From BMS3Bbin11 sp034659075 (GTDB taxonomy: Bacteria; Pseudomonadota; Gammaproteobacteria; BMS3Bbin11), in the NCBI GenBank assembly GCA_034659075.1, contig JAYEGM010000082.1, forward strand, positions 1 through 43,261: a stretch of 43,261 nt of DNA, in the 5' to 3' direction. Below, in pieces: positions 26,513 through 34,410 of the stretch. The translations under genes were made by a program, and so were the position numbers. How positions within the stretch are numbered: the stretch's first letter is position 1; the number at the start of each line of letters is the position of its first letter. Below the pieces are notes generated by a model. It was not told where the DNA came from, did not search any database, and saw only the letters and a list, made by a program, of their open reading frames with translations.

Positions 26513-26572
26513 AGGCTAAAGGCTAAAGAGGGTTGTTGTTTTGACTTTCCTTTCACCTTTAGCCTTTAGCCT
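26513..26572. repeat. Perfect 16-bp inverted repeat, AGGCTAA-type units
   Basis: 26513-26528 (AGGCTAAAGGCTAAAG) and 26557-26572 are exact reverse complements with a 28-bp loop. Each arm is two tandem units of 7 bp. It lies between fetB (stop at 26584) and the aroE start and may fold as a terminator-like stem for the fetAB transcript. Confidence 0.9.
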
Positions 26573-26583
26573 TTTACCTGCCA

Positions 26584-27375
26584 TTAACCCAGCCGATCCA
26601 GCCGCAGCCTTTCCCTGTCATCAAACAGTCTGCGGCAACCGATGACAATGGCGGTAATCGTCCCTAAACCTGTTCCTGCAGCGATCAGAAACATGATCAG
26701 TATCTGGTATTTCACCGCTTCTACAGGGGGTGTTCCGGCCAGTATCTGGCCGGTCATCATACCGGGCAGGCTAACCAGGCCCGCCACCGACATGGCATTG
26801 ATAATCGGGATCATGCCAACCCGTATGCTGTCATGCCGTATATCTGAAATAGCATTGCTCCAGGTCTCGCCTAATGCCAGTCTTCCATCAATAATCGTTC
26901 GCTTCTCCCAGACACTGCGGGTTAGATTATCCAGGCCTAGCGTAATGCCGTTAAGGGTATTTCCCAACAACATACCTAGCAGGGGAATCGAGTACTGCGG
27001 TAAATACCAGGGATCCGGCTGAACAATAACCAGCAGAGCCAGCAAGGTAACGCTGAATGCTGAAACGAACATGGAAGAGGTCCCCAGCAAAAAACCCCAG
27101 CTGCCGATAAAACGTCTTTTCTGACGGACCATTACTTCTCGACCCGCCGCCAGCAGCATGACAAGGGACATCAGCCCTATCCAGTACCATTCACTTGCCG
27201 CAAAGACTATTTTCAATACCAGCCCCAGCAATAACAGCTGTGCCACAGTTCTAGATGCTGCGATTAAAAGTGACCGGGTATTCCCCAGCCGCATGCGCCA
27301 TTGCAGCAGTGCAACGAATAAAACCAGCGAGGCCGCTATAGCCAGATCAATAGCCGACAGGCTGATGACATTCAT
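26584..27375 (-). CDS. fetB: FetB-type ABC transporter permease (UPF0014)
   Basis: Inner-membrane permease of the FetAB (YbbLM) family, linked in E. coli to iron export and oxidative stress resistance. 263 aa with about seven membrane helices. The central GNTLNGITLGLDNLTRSV region and the MIPIINAMSVAGLVSLPGMM segment are family features. The start overlaps the fetA stop by 4 bp (ATGA), so the two are translationally coupled. Confidence 0.93.
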   Translation of the reverse strand: MNVISLSAIDLAIAASLVLFVALLQWRMRLGNTRSLLIAASRTVAQLLLLGLVLKIVFAASEWYWIGLMSLVMLLAAGREVMVRQKRRFIGSWGFLLGTSSMFVSAFSVTLLALLVIVQPDPWYLPQYSIPLLGMLLGNTLNGITLGLDNLTRSVWEKRTIIDGRLALGETWSNAISDIRHDSIRVGMIPIINAMSVAGLVSLPGMMTGQILAGTPPVEAVKYQILIMFLIAAGTGLGTITAIVIGCRRLFDDRERLRLDRLG

Positions 27376-27995
27376 CGTGTCTGCTCCTTTATGCTTCCAT
27401 CAGACTGAATACTTATGACTCGCTGTGCCAGACGCTGCAACTGCTCAGGGTCATGGCTTACCCAGAAAACGGGCTCTTTTCCTTTTCTTATGAAATCAGA
27501 CACTAACCGTTCAACATCGCGAGTATGTGAATCACCTAGCGATGCAGTCGGTTCATCCAGCAGTAAAGCTTCGGGTTGCCGACTGAGACAGCGCGCCAGT
27601 GCGAGTCGTTGTTTTTCACCACTGGAAATACGGCTGACCTTCCAGCTCAGAACATATGGCTCAAAACCAAGTGTTTGCAGACTGACCATATCTGCCTGCA
27701 GAAAATGTTCGCCAACAGTCTCGAACCACCAGCTACTCTCGGTCGGCAGATAAGCGACCATTTTACGCCATTCATGCGCGGCTATTGATGATCGATTGCA
27801 ATCGCCCAGCGACACTTCGCCGGTAGACGGATCAAGGTCAGCGATCGCCCGCAGCAGCAGCGACTTGCCCGAACCGGACGGCCCGGTCAGTCCTGTAATT
27901 TCTGCTCCCTGCAGAGATAAATTCAGCGCAGCAAGGCGCTGTACAAGCAGGCCCGGCACACGGGATTGTAAATCAGAAATAACCAGATCAGCCAT
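27372..27995 (-). CDS. fetA: FetA-type ABC transporter ATP-binding protein
   Basis: ATPase subunit paired with FetB. 207 aa. Walker A GPSGSGKS (about residues 38-45), signature ISSGEKQRLALARCL (about 118-132), Walker B ALLLDEPTAS and the switch His in WVSHDPEQL are all present. It is the first gene of a two-gene operon with an extended -10 promoter just upstream. Confidence 0.92.
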   Translation of the reverse strand: MADLVISDLQSRVPGLLVQRLAALNLSLQGAEITGLTGPSGSGKSLLLRAIADLDPSTGEVSLGDCNRSSIAAHEWRKMVAYLPTESSWWFETVGEHFLQADMVSLQTLGFEPYVLSWKVSRISSGEKQRLALARCLSRQPEALLLDEPTASLGDSHTRDVERLVSDFIRKGKEPVFWVSHDPEQLQRLAQRVISIQSDGSIKEQTR

Positions 27996-28035
27996 GCAGG
28001 CACCAGAAGACTATTGCAAATGAAAAATTAGGGCT

Positions 28036-28044
28036 ATTATAGCA
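28036..28044 (-). promoter_or_regulatory. Extended -10 promoter of fetAB
   Basis: The minus strand reads TGCTATAAT: a perfect TATAAT (28036-28041) with the TGn extension. It lies 41 bp from the fetA start. No good -35 match is seen at 16-18 bp, which is normal for extended -10 promoters. No Fur-like box was recognised. Confidence 0.55.
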
Positions 28045-28070
28045 GGGAGTATGAAAACAGATTTTTTTCA

Positions 28071-28160
28071 CCGCAAAGACGCAAAGAAAAACGTCATGAG
28101 TACCCATCATCATAAACCCTGAAAAGGTTTTTCGTTCTCCGTGCCTTTACGCCTTTGCGG
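28071..28160. repeat. Inverted repeat with CGCAAAG units upstream of pdxA
   Basis: 28071-28086 (CCGCAAAGACGCAAAG) and 28145-28160 (CTTTACGCCTTTGCGG) pair at 14 of 16 positions around a 58-bp loop. Such CGCAAAG repeats occur between genes in many bacteria. The last bases of the right arm, TTGCGG, may serve as the -35 of pdxA. Confidence 0.75.
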
Positions 28161-28184
28161 TTAAAAACTCATTAAATATATAAA
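28155..28184 (+). promoter_or_regulatory. Possible pdxA promoter
   Basis: TTGCGG (28155-28160) with TATATA (28177-28182, 16-bp spacing) or TATAAA (28179-28184, 18 bp). A start near 28190 would leave a leader of fewer than ten bases before the ATG at 28198, and no Shine-Dalgarno is seen, so the mRNA might be nearly leaderless. Weak -35, so low confidence. Confidence 0.3.
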
Positions 28185-28197
28185 GTATCGAACAACC

Positions 28198-29184
28198 ATG
28201 ACAAACCAGCTGCCTAGAATTATTATGACTGCCGGCGAACCTGCCGGGATCGGCCCTGACCTGGCTATCATGGCCAGCCGTATGAATCTTGGCTGCAGGC
28301 TGGCCATTTGTGCCGACCCTGACCTGCTTGCAGACAGGGCAGACAGGCTTAATATTGAACTGTCACTCGTTGACTGGGAAAAACAGCCGCACAAACTAAA
28401 TCAGCTTGCTGTCATTCCTGTGAAACTGAATCATCCCGCTATAGCAGGCAAACTCAACCCGGACAATGCAGATTATGTCCTGCAAACTCTGAAGCAGGCA
28501 TGCAATGCATGCCTGCGCGGTGAATTCGATGCACTGGTCACCGGCCCGGTACAGAAAAGCATCATCAATGATGCTGGTATCGCTTTTACCGGCCATACCG
28601 AATTTCTTGCTGATTTATCACGTACACCCAGGGTCGTCATGATGCTTGCGACGAACACACTACGTGTTGCACTGGCGACAACGCACCTTCCTTTACGCGA
28701 TGTCAGTGCACAGATCACCCGTGACCTGCTGACGGAGGTAATTGAAATACTGCATCATGACCTACAGTCAAAATTTGGCCTGCCGCGGCCCCGCATCATA
28801 GTCTGTGGCCTGAACCCGCATGCCGGAGAGGGTGGGCATCTTGGCATGGAAGAAATTGAGATCATTGAACCGGTGCTTTCTGCATTGCGTGAAAAAGACC
28901 TGCATCTCATCGGACCTTTGCCTGCAGATACGGCATTTGTTCCGAGAGAACTCGAGCACGCTGATGCAGTGCTCGCCATGTACCATGATCAGGGACTGCC
29001 AGTGCTCAAACACTCAGGCTTTGGCAATGCGGTAAACATCACCCTCGGCCTGCCATTTATCCGTACTTCTGTTGACCATGGCACAGCCCTGTCTCTGGCC
29101 GGCACCGGCAACATTGATGTCGGCAGCCTGCAACATGCACTGAACATGGCCATTGCTATGGCTAAGACGCAGCAGGGCAACTAA
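28198..29184 (+). CDS. pdxA: 4-hydroxythreonine-4-phosphate dehydrogenase
   Basis: PdxA oxidises 4-phosphohydroxy-L-threonine in the DXP-dependent pyridoxal 5'-phosphate pathway. 328 aa, usual length. The N-terminal TAGEPAGIGPDLAIM, the TGHTEFLADL segment with metal-site His, and the C-terminal MYHDQGLPVLKH and FIRTSVDHGTALSLAGTG motifs are clear. Its 3' end overlaps rsmA; the pdxA-rsmA order is common in gammaproteobacteria. Confidence 0.97.
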   Translation: MTNQLPRIIMTAGEPAGIGPDLAIMASRMNLGCRLAICADPDLLADRADRLNIELSLVDWEKQPHKLNQLAVIPVKLNHPAIAGKLNPDNADYVLQTLKQACNACLRGEFDALVTGPVQKSIINDAGIAFTGHTEFLADLSRTPRVVMMLATNTLRVALATTHLPLRDVSAQITRDLLTEVIEILHHDLQSKFGLPRPRIIVCGLNPHAGEGGHLGMEEIEIIEPVLSALREKDLHLIGPLPADTAFVPRELEHADAVLAMYHDQGLPVLKHSGFGNAVNITLGLPFIRTSVDHGTALSLAGTGNIDVGSLQHALNMAIAMAKTQQGN

Positions 29185-29959
29185 CATCAAACACGTCGCC
29201 CGCAAACGCTTTGGACAGAACTTTCTGCATGACCAGCATGTAATCAATCGAATCCTTACTCACTTTCGCCCACAGCAAGGCCAGCGTATCGTCGAAATAG
29301 GCCCCGGTCTCGGTGCCCTGACCTGGCCATTACTGGAACGGATTGGTGACCTGCATGCAATAGAGCTGGATCGTGACCTCGTCGCACGCTTCATAGCCGA
29401 CCCGCGGGCAAAGGGTCGCCTGCACCTGCATCAGGCAGATGCCCTGATTTTCGATTTTTCCAGCCTTGCTGACAGCACACACAAACTCCGTATCATCGGC
29501 AATCTACCCTATAACATATCCACCCCTTTGCTATTTCATTTGCTCAGCTTTGCCCCTGTCATACAGGACATGATGTTCATGCTGCAAAAAGAAGTGGTGC
29601 AACGCATATCGGCAGGCCCGGGCGGAAAAAACTATGGCCGACTGTCGGTCATGCTGCAGGCACAATGTGTGGTAGAAAAGGTCCTCGATGTCAGCCCGGG
29701 CTCATTTAACCCGCCACCAAAAGTTGATTCCGCCGTCGTCCGTCTTACCCCCCACGCAGAACCCATAGTGGACATCCCGAATCCGGAAAATTTCGCCATG
29801 CTGGTCAAAGCCGCCTTCACTCAGCGCCGTAAAACACTGCGCAACAACCTCAAAGGAATACTGACCGAGGACGAGATTATAGAGACAGGGGTAGACCCGT
29901 CAGTCAGGGCAGAAACGCTTTCTTTAGATGATTTTGCAGCACTGGCAAAACAGGTATAA
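29153..29959 (+). CDS. rsmA: 16S rRNA (adenine1518/1519-N6)-dimethyltransferase
   Basis: RsmA (KsgA) dimethylates A1518 and A1519 of 16S rRNA. The motif RKRFGQNFLHD opens the conserved part, followed by the SAM site VEIGPGLGALT, the IGNLPYNIS catalytic motif and AAFTQRRKTLRNNL near the end. The start is uncertain: the only usual start codon upstream in frame is TTG at 29153, inside pdxA and without a Shine-Dalgarno. A good CAGGG lies 8 bases before an in-frame ATC at 29186, just after the pdxA stop, which would give IKHVARKRFGQN. Confidence 0.95.
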   Translation: MLWLRRSRATNIKHVARKRFGQNFLHDQHVINRILTHFRPQQGQRIVEIGPGLGALTWPLLERIGDLHAIELDRDLVARFIADPRAKGRLHLHQADALIFDFSSLADSTHKLRIIGNLPYNISTPLLFHLLSFAPVIQDMMFMLQKEVVQRISAGPGGKNYGRLSVMLQAQCVVEKVLDVSPGSFNPPPKVDSAVVRLTPHAEPIVDIPNPENFAMLVKAAFTQRRKTLRNNLKGILTEDEIIETGVDPSVRAETLSLDDFAALAKQV

Positions 29960-29965
29960 AAAAAT

Positions 29966-30025
29966 ACCGTATTACGTATTACGATTTAGGTTTTACGTAA
30001 ACCGTAACACGTAAAACATAAAACG
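29966..30025. repeat. Heptamer-like repeats (GTATTAC / GTAAAAC) between rsmA and shikimate kinase-like gene
   Basis: Imperfect 7-bp units run through this 74-bp gap between convergent genes: GTATTAC twice on the left, and GTAACAC, GTAAAAC, ATAAAAC on the right. The halves are roughly inverted, and the centre holds TTTACGTAAA, a perfect palindrome. Confidence 0.6.
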
Positions 30026-30033
30026 TGTCTACA

Positions 30034-30534
30034 TCAAACCCCCGCAGTCACAGATATAATTTTCTCCGCAACAAGCTCGGCTGTCATGTCCGCCCCCACG
30101 GTTATTTCTGCATATTTTTCATATAACCCTGTTCGTTCAAGATACAAATCATGCAAGCTCTGATTAGGCTGCTTTGCCAGGCCGCGGGTGTCGAGGTTCT
30201 TGATACGCTCTGCGATGATTTCGTAGGACACTGACAGGTAGATGATTTTCGACAGGCTGGATAAATGCTGCATGGCTACAGCAGAATACACTGCGCTGCC
30301 GCCGGTCGAAATAACGGTTTTTTTAGCCTCTATTGAAAGTATCGCCTGCTCTTCAAACCGGCGCAGCTGCATGTAGCCATCTTTATCAACGATATTTTGC
30401 AGCGTTCGTTGTTGCTGCAGACAAAGCAGGTCATCGGTGTCTATAAATTCATATTGAAGAGACTTTGCCAGCAACTGCCCGACGGTGCTTTTACCGGCAC
30501 CCGGCATACCGATCAGTGTAATATTTTCTTGCAT
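30034..30534 (-). CDS. Shikimate kinase-like P-loop kinase
   Basis: 166 aa of the shikimate kinase family (phosphoryl transfer from ATP to shikimate). The P-loop GMPGAGKST is at residues 9-17, the DTDD metal/substrate motif at about 32-35, an RR pair near residue 58, and ERTGLY near 137 where the family has ERNPLY. The usual GGG of the substrate loop is GGS (TGGSAVY) and the lid Arg reads RGLAK. It is not next to aroB, where aroK usually sits, so it may be a second, divergent shikimate kinase or a related kinase. Confidence 0.8.
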   Translation of the reverse strand: MQENITLIGMPGAGKSTVGQLLAKSLQYEFIDTDDLLCLQQQRTLQNIVDKDGYMQLRRFEEQAILSIEAKKTVISTGGSAVYSAVAMQHLSSLSKIIYLSVSYEIIAERIKNLDTRGLAKQPNQSLHDLYLERTGLYEKYAEITVGADMTAELVAEKIISVTAGV

Positions 30535-30601
30535 ATAAAATAATGGAATGTCTGGCCTGCGCTGGCCGGAAGGGATTGAGAGCCTCTTTGCTGAGCCTCG
30601 A

Positions 30602-31348
30602 TCAGGAATAACCGAAATTTTCTTGCATGGTCTTTTTTATCCAGCTTTCCACCTTCCCATTCAGCTCACGGGCTTTCAGGCCTTTTGATTCGATCAACGG
30701 TCCAATAATCACCTTGATGTGCCCGGGATACTTCCGGAAACTCTCTTTCGGCCAGAATTCACCGGCATTCAGAGCCACCGGAATTACCGGCGTCCCGGTC
30801 TTTACTGCCAGCAGGCTGCCGCCCGGTTCAAAAGTGGCCGACTCACCCGGCGGTACGCGGGTACCTTCCGGAAAAATAACCATAGTGCGGCCCTGCTGGA
30901 GTAATGCACCGCCTTTCTCAATCAGCTGATTCAATGCTGCCCGCGGTGTACCGCGATCTATTCCGACAGGTCGGGTCAAATAAAGACCCCAGCCGAATAC
31001 AGGAATCGCAAACAAATCTTTGTTAAACACCCATGCCGGTTGTCTGAACAAGAAGTTTGTAGCAATGGTCTCCCAAGTGGACTGGTGCTTGGGCAGGGCA
31101 ATATATGGCTCTGCTGGCAGGTTCTCTTTGCCCTGTACTTCATAAGTCAGGCCACAGCATATTTTCAGCAACCACATCTGCAATAATGACCAGCCTCGAA
31201 TCAGTTGTGAGCGATATTTATAATCAAACGGCGAAATGAGCACCAGGATAAGAAACATGATGATCAGGCTGGGCACCATAAACAGATAATAGAGGGATGA
31301 CCGAAGCCACGGCAACAGGCCATCACGATTTTTGCTTTCTACATACAT
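30602..31348 (-). CDS. plsC: 1-acyl-sn-glycerol-3-phosphate acyltransferase (PlsC family)
   Basis: Membrane acyltransferase of phospholipid synthesis. 248 aa with a hydrophobic N-terminal region (about residues 15-45). The catalytic motif is KHQSTWET (HX4E rather than the common HX4D), and block III FPEGTR is present. The start of plsC lies 3 bp after gmhB, which fits the glyQ-glyS-gmhB-plsC order common in gammaproteobacteria. Confidence 0.93.
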   Translation of the reverse strand: MYVESKNRDGLLPWLRSSLYYLFMVPSLIIMFLILVLISPFDYKYRSQLIRGWSLLQMWLLKICCGLTYEVQGKENLPAEPYIALPKHQSTWETIATNFLFRQPAWVFNKDLFAIPVFGWGLYLTRPVGIDRGTPRAALNQLIEKGGALLQQGRTMVIFPEGTRVPPGESATFEPGGSLLAVKTGTPVIPVALNAGEFWPKESFRKYPGHIKVIIGPLIESKGLKARELNGKVESWIKKTMQENFGYS

Positions 31349-31351
31349 TTA

Positions 31352-31945
31352 TCAGAGGTTCCCTAGTCTTTCGCGTATAGTTTCATCCAGCTCACCCGCC
31401 AGCAAGGCATCGGTAAAGGATGCTAGATCCTTGAAATCTATCACGTCCTCAGGAGAAAGCGGACTATCATCCTTTTTTAGCATTTTCAGTGTCTTCCTGC
31501 CCTTTCCCGTTTTAACCAGTACAGGTAAAGCACCGACCTCCTGGGCAGCCTGCAAGTCACGCATGGAATCGCCTACTGCAGGGACACCGCTCATTTCTAT
31601 CTTCAACCTGGCGGCGACATCACGAAACATGCCTGTAGCAGGCTTGCGACAGCTGCAGCCGTCATCAGGACCATGCGGACAAAAAAAGACCGCCTCAATC
31701 AATCCACCTTTTGCACGGGTCTCATTCAGCATGTGTCGATGAATTTCATTCAGTGTGGCAAGGCTAAACAGGTCCCGCGCGACGCCTGACTGGTTAGTGA
31801 TCACCACCACACGAAAGCCATGCCGATGCAGCAGGGCTATCGCCTCCAGTGAACCGGGGATGGGCTGCCATTCATCAACAGATTTTATGAAATCATCGGA
31901 GTCCTGGTTTATGACGCCGTCGCGGTCGAGGATAATAGTCTTCAT
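31352..31945 (-). CDS. gmhB: D-glycero-beta-D-manno-heptose 1,7-bisphosphate 7-phosphatase
   Basis: HAD-type phosphatase of the ADP-heptose route to LPS core. 197 aa. The nucleophile motif is ILDRDGVIN (residues 4-12), with VITNQSGVARDLFS as motif II, and the zinc-binding loop with FFCPHGPDDGCSCRKPATGM (about 88-107). VGDSMRDLQAA is the last Asp motif. Flanked by a MazG-like gene (20 bp) and plsC. Confidence 0.96.
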   Translation of the reverse strand: MKTIILDRDGVINQDSDDFIKSVDEWQPIPGSLEAIALLHRHGFRVVVITNQSGVARDLFSLATLNEIHRHMLNETRAKGGLIEAVFFCPHGPDDGCSCRKPATGMFRDVAARLKIEMSGVPAVGDSMRDLQAAQEVGALPVLVKTGKGRKTLKMLKKDDSPLSPEDVIDFKDLASFTDALLAGELDETIRERLGNL

Positions 31946-31965
31946 GAGTTTCCGTTAGGGTATCT

Positions 31966-32319
31966 CTATTCCTGGCCTCGGAACTCAGACACCCTTATGC
32001 GGCCATCGATCATCTTGGCATTTCGCTTCATCAGTTTATCCATCTTTTTCCAGAAGGCATCGAGTAAATCAAAATTACCGGCAATTGCTGTCCCCATAAC
32101 AAGAATCAGCAGATCTGCTGTTTCCTCGGCCAATTCCTCCATGCCTTTGCCTTTAGTCACGCAGGAAGACATTTCACCCAGTTCTTCGGCCATCAGTGCG
32201 ATGCGGTAAACCATATCTTCACCACCGGTACCGCTGAAATCATGTTTGTCATGAAAGGACTGCACCATCGCCAGCATCTCGGCATAGGAACCCCTGCTTG
32301 TTTCTTCAGACAATGTCAT
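31966..32319 (-). CDS. MazG-like nucleotide pyrophosphohydrolase
   Basis: 117 aa. The helical MazG-type signature is visible: EELGEMSSC (about residues 45-53) and EELAEETADLLILVMG (about 61-76), the acidic residues that hold magnesium in NTP pyrophosphohydrolases. The nucleotide hydrolysed is unknown. It lies 6 bp after glyS and is probably co-transcribed with it. Confidence 0.85.
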   Translation of the reverse strand: MTLSEETSRGSYAEMLAMVQSFHDKHDFSGTGGEDMVYRIALMAEELGEMSSCVTKGKGMEELAEETADLLILVMGTAIAGNFDLLDAFWKKMDKLMKRNAKMIDGRIRVSEFRGQE

Positions 32320-32325
32320 GCTCCT

Positions 32326-34410
32326 TTATTGCAATTGCGACAAATCAGCGGTGCGCAGAAACATCTCGCTCAGGCGCTCCAGCAGAGCCAGACGATTATT
32401 ACGCAGGGCAAGGTCCTCGTCCATCACCATGACCTCATCAAAAAAACTGTCCACTACCGTTCGCAGCGAGGCCAGCGTCGAAAGGGCTGTTGTGTAGTCA
32501 CCTTTATCAAACATTTCATCCACCTCGGCAGACAGATCAATTATTTGAGCATACAGGGCGCGTTCTGCCTTTTCTTTTAATAAAGCTGGATCTATAACAG
32601 TTGTTTCTTTCCTGTCTGCCTTGCGCAGGATATTCTGAATTCGCTTGTTTGCCGCTGCCAGTGCCGGGGCCGCTTCCAGTCGGGCAAAGGCATCAACGGC
32701 GAGTAAGCGATCATTGAAATCTGTCGGTCGCGTAGGACGGCGGTGCCTGACACTGCTTATTTGCCGCTTGCTATAGCCCTTATCCAAATAATAGGCCTGC
32801 AAGCGGTCGAGCATAAACGAAAAAATCAGCTCTACAACTTCATCCGATTTTTCACCTCCGTTGTCATAGCCCGCAACGGCAGGCACCAGCAACTGTCGAA
32901 GATCAAGGTCGAGTTCCAACTCGATCATTATTCTCAATACACCGAGAGCGGCACGCCTTAAAGCGAAAGGGTCCTTGTCACCGGTAGGAATCTCGCCAAT
33001 ACTGAAGATACCGCAAAGGGTATCCAGCTTGTCAGCGATAGACAGCACCTGGCCAGTCGCTGTGGCTGGCAATGAATCACCGGCAAAGCGTGGCAAATAC
33101 TGTTGTTCTATGGCTTCAGCAATCTCATTTTCTTCACCCTGCTCCAGGGCATAATAATGCCCCATCACTCCCTGCAAATCAGGAAACTCGGCCACCATCC
33201 CGGTCAGCAGATCGGCCTTGGCCAGCAACGCCGCACGCTCTACCTTTGTCCTGTCCGCAGCCAGCAGTTCGGCAATCTTTCCGGCCAGTGCCTGTACCCG
33301 TATAGACCGATCATAGACGCTGCCCAGTTTATTATGGAAAACCACCATCTTCAGGCGTTCTAGCTGTGAATCCAGTGTCAGCTTTCTGTCACTGTCCCAG
33401 AAAAAACGGGCATCTGAAAAACGTGCATTGAGCACTCGCTCATTCCCCTCAATAACACTCTGCGGGCGCGTGCTTTCAATATTTGAGACAAAGATGAATA
33501 ACGACATCATCCGTCCTTTGTCATCAACCACCGGGAAATACTTCTGATGATCCTGCATAGCACTGATCAATGCCTCCTGCGGTACCTGCAGATAGTCTTC
33601 ATCAAAGCTGCCGATCATCGCATTCGGCCATTCCACCAGTGCAGTAACCTCGTCCAGCAGATCGGAGTCAATCAGTGCCTTACCACCATGCTCAGCAGCA
33701 AGACTGTTTACCTGCTCAATGATAATCTGCTGACGGGGATTGAAATCTGCCATCACATGGCCGTTAGCCTGCAAAGCTTCCTGATAGTCAGTGGCTGCTG
33801 CCAGCGACAACATGCCCGGATGATGAAAACGGTGTCCGCCAGTTTCACGACCGGAAGCTACCGTCAACAATGTAGCCTCGATTACATCACTGCCATGCAT
33901 CATAACCAGCCAGTGCACGGGGCGAACAAATTCAGCCTCCATATCGCCCCAGCGCATACGTTTAGGAATGGGAAGCTTGCCTAAGGCTGCATCGACAATA
34001 CCCGGTATTAATTCGCAGGCAGGCAAGCCTGCCTGCTGACTGCGAAACACCAGCCACTCTCCCTTTTCTGTCTGCAGTCGCTCCAGTTCAGAAACTTCCA
34101 CCTTGCAGGAACGCGCAAAGCCGGATGCCGCCGGTGTGGGATTTCCCTCTGCATCAAAGGCCGCGCTAACCGCCGGGCCACGCCGTTCAACATTGCTGTC
34201 GGCCTGCTGTAAGGCGACCTCTTCGATGAGTATTGCCAGACGTCTCGGGCTGGCAAATGTACGATATGGCAGGTCTTTTGCTAGCAGATTTGCATCCTGC
34301 AAACCTTGAATAATATGCCGGGAAAATGCCTTGCTCAGTCGCTGCAGTGATTTCGGCGGCAGTTCTTCAGTTCCCAGCTCAACAAGCAATGGCGCCATAT
34401 CTTCGCTCAT
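32326..34410 (-). CDS. glyS: Glycyl-tRNA synthetase beta subunit
   Basis: Beta subunit of the bacterial alpha2beta2 glycyl-tRNA synthetase, holding most tRNA contacts. 694 aa, close to the usual 690. The start LLVELGTEELPPKSL, the central MRWGDMEAEFVRPVHWLV, and FSDARFFWDSDRKLTLD are family blocks. Its start overlaps the glyQ stop by 4 bp. Confidence 0.98.
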   Translation of the reverse strand: MSEDMAPLLVELGTEELPPKSLQRLSKAFSRHIIQGLQDANLLAKDLPYRTFASPRRLAILIEEVALQQADSNVERRGPAVSAAFDAEGNPTPAASGFARSCKVEVSELERLQTEKGEWLVFRSQQAGLPACELIPGIVDAALGKLPIPKRMRWGDMEAEFVRPVHWLVMMHGSDVIEATLLTVASGRETGGHRFHHPGMLSLAAATDYQEALQANGHVMADFNPRQQIIIEQVNSLAAEHGGKALIDSDLLDEVTALVEWPNAMIGSFDEDYLQVPQEALISAMQDHQKYFPVVDDKGRMMSLFIFVSNIESTRPQSVIEGNERVLNARFSDARFFWDSDRKLTLDSQLERLKMVVFHNKLGSVYDRSIRVQALAGKIAELLAADRTKVERAALLAKADLLTGMVAEFPDLQGVMGHYYALEQGEENEIAEAIEQQYLPRFAGDSLPATATGQVLSIADKLDTLCGIFSIGEIPTGDKDPFALRRAALGVLRIMIELELDLDLRQLLVPAVAGYDNGGEKSDEVVELIFSFMLDRLQAYYLDKGYSKRQISSVRHRRPTRPTDFNDRLLAVDAFARLEAAPALAAANKRIQNILRKADRKETTVIDPALLKEKAERALYAQIIDLSAEVDEMFDKGDYTTALSTLASLRTVVDSFFDEVMVMDEDLALRNNRLALLERLSEMFLRTADLSQLQ

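Noticed and set aside
28036..28070. Fur box upstream of fetAB
   Set aside because: FetAB is linked to iron in E. coli, but no sequence close to the Fur palindrome was seen here.
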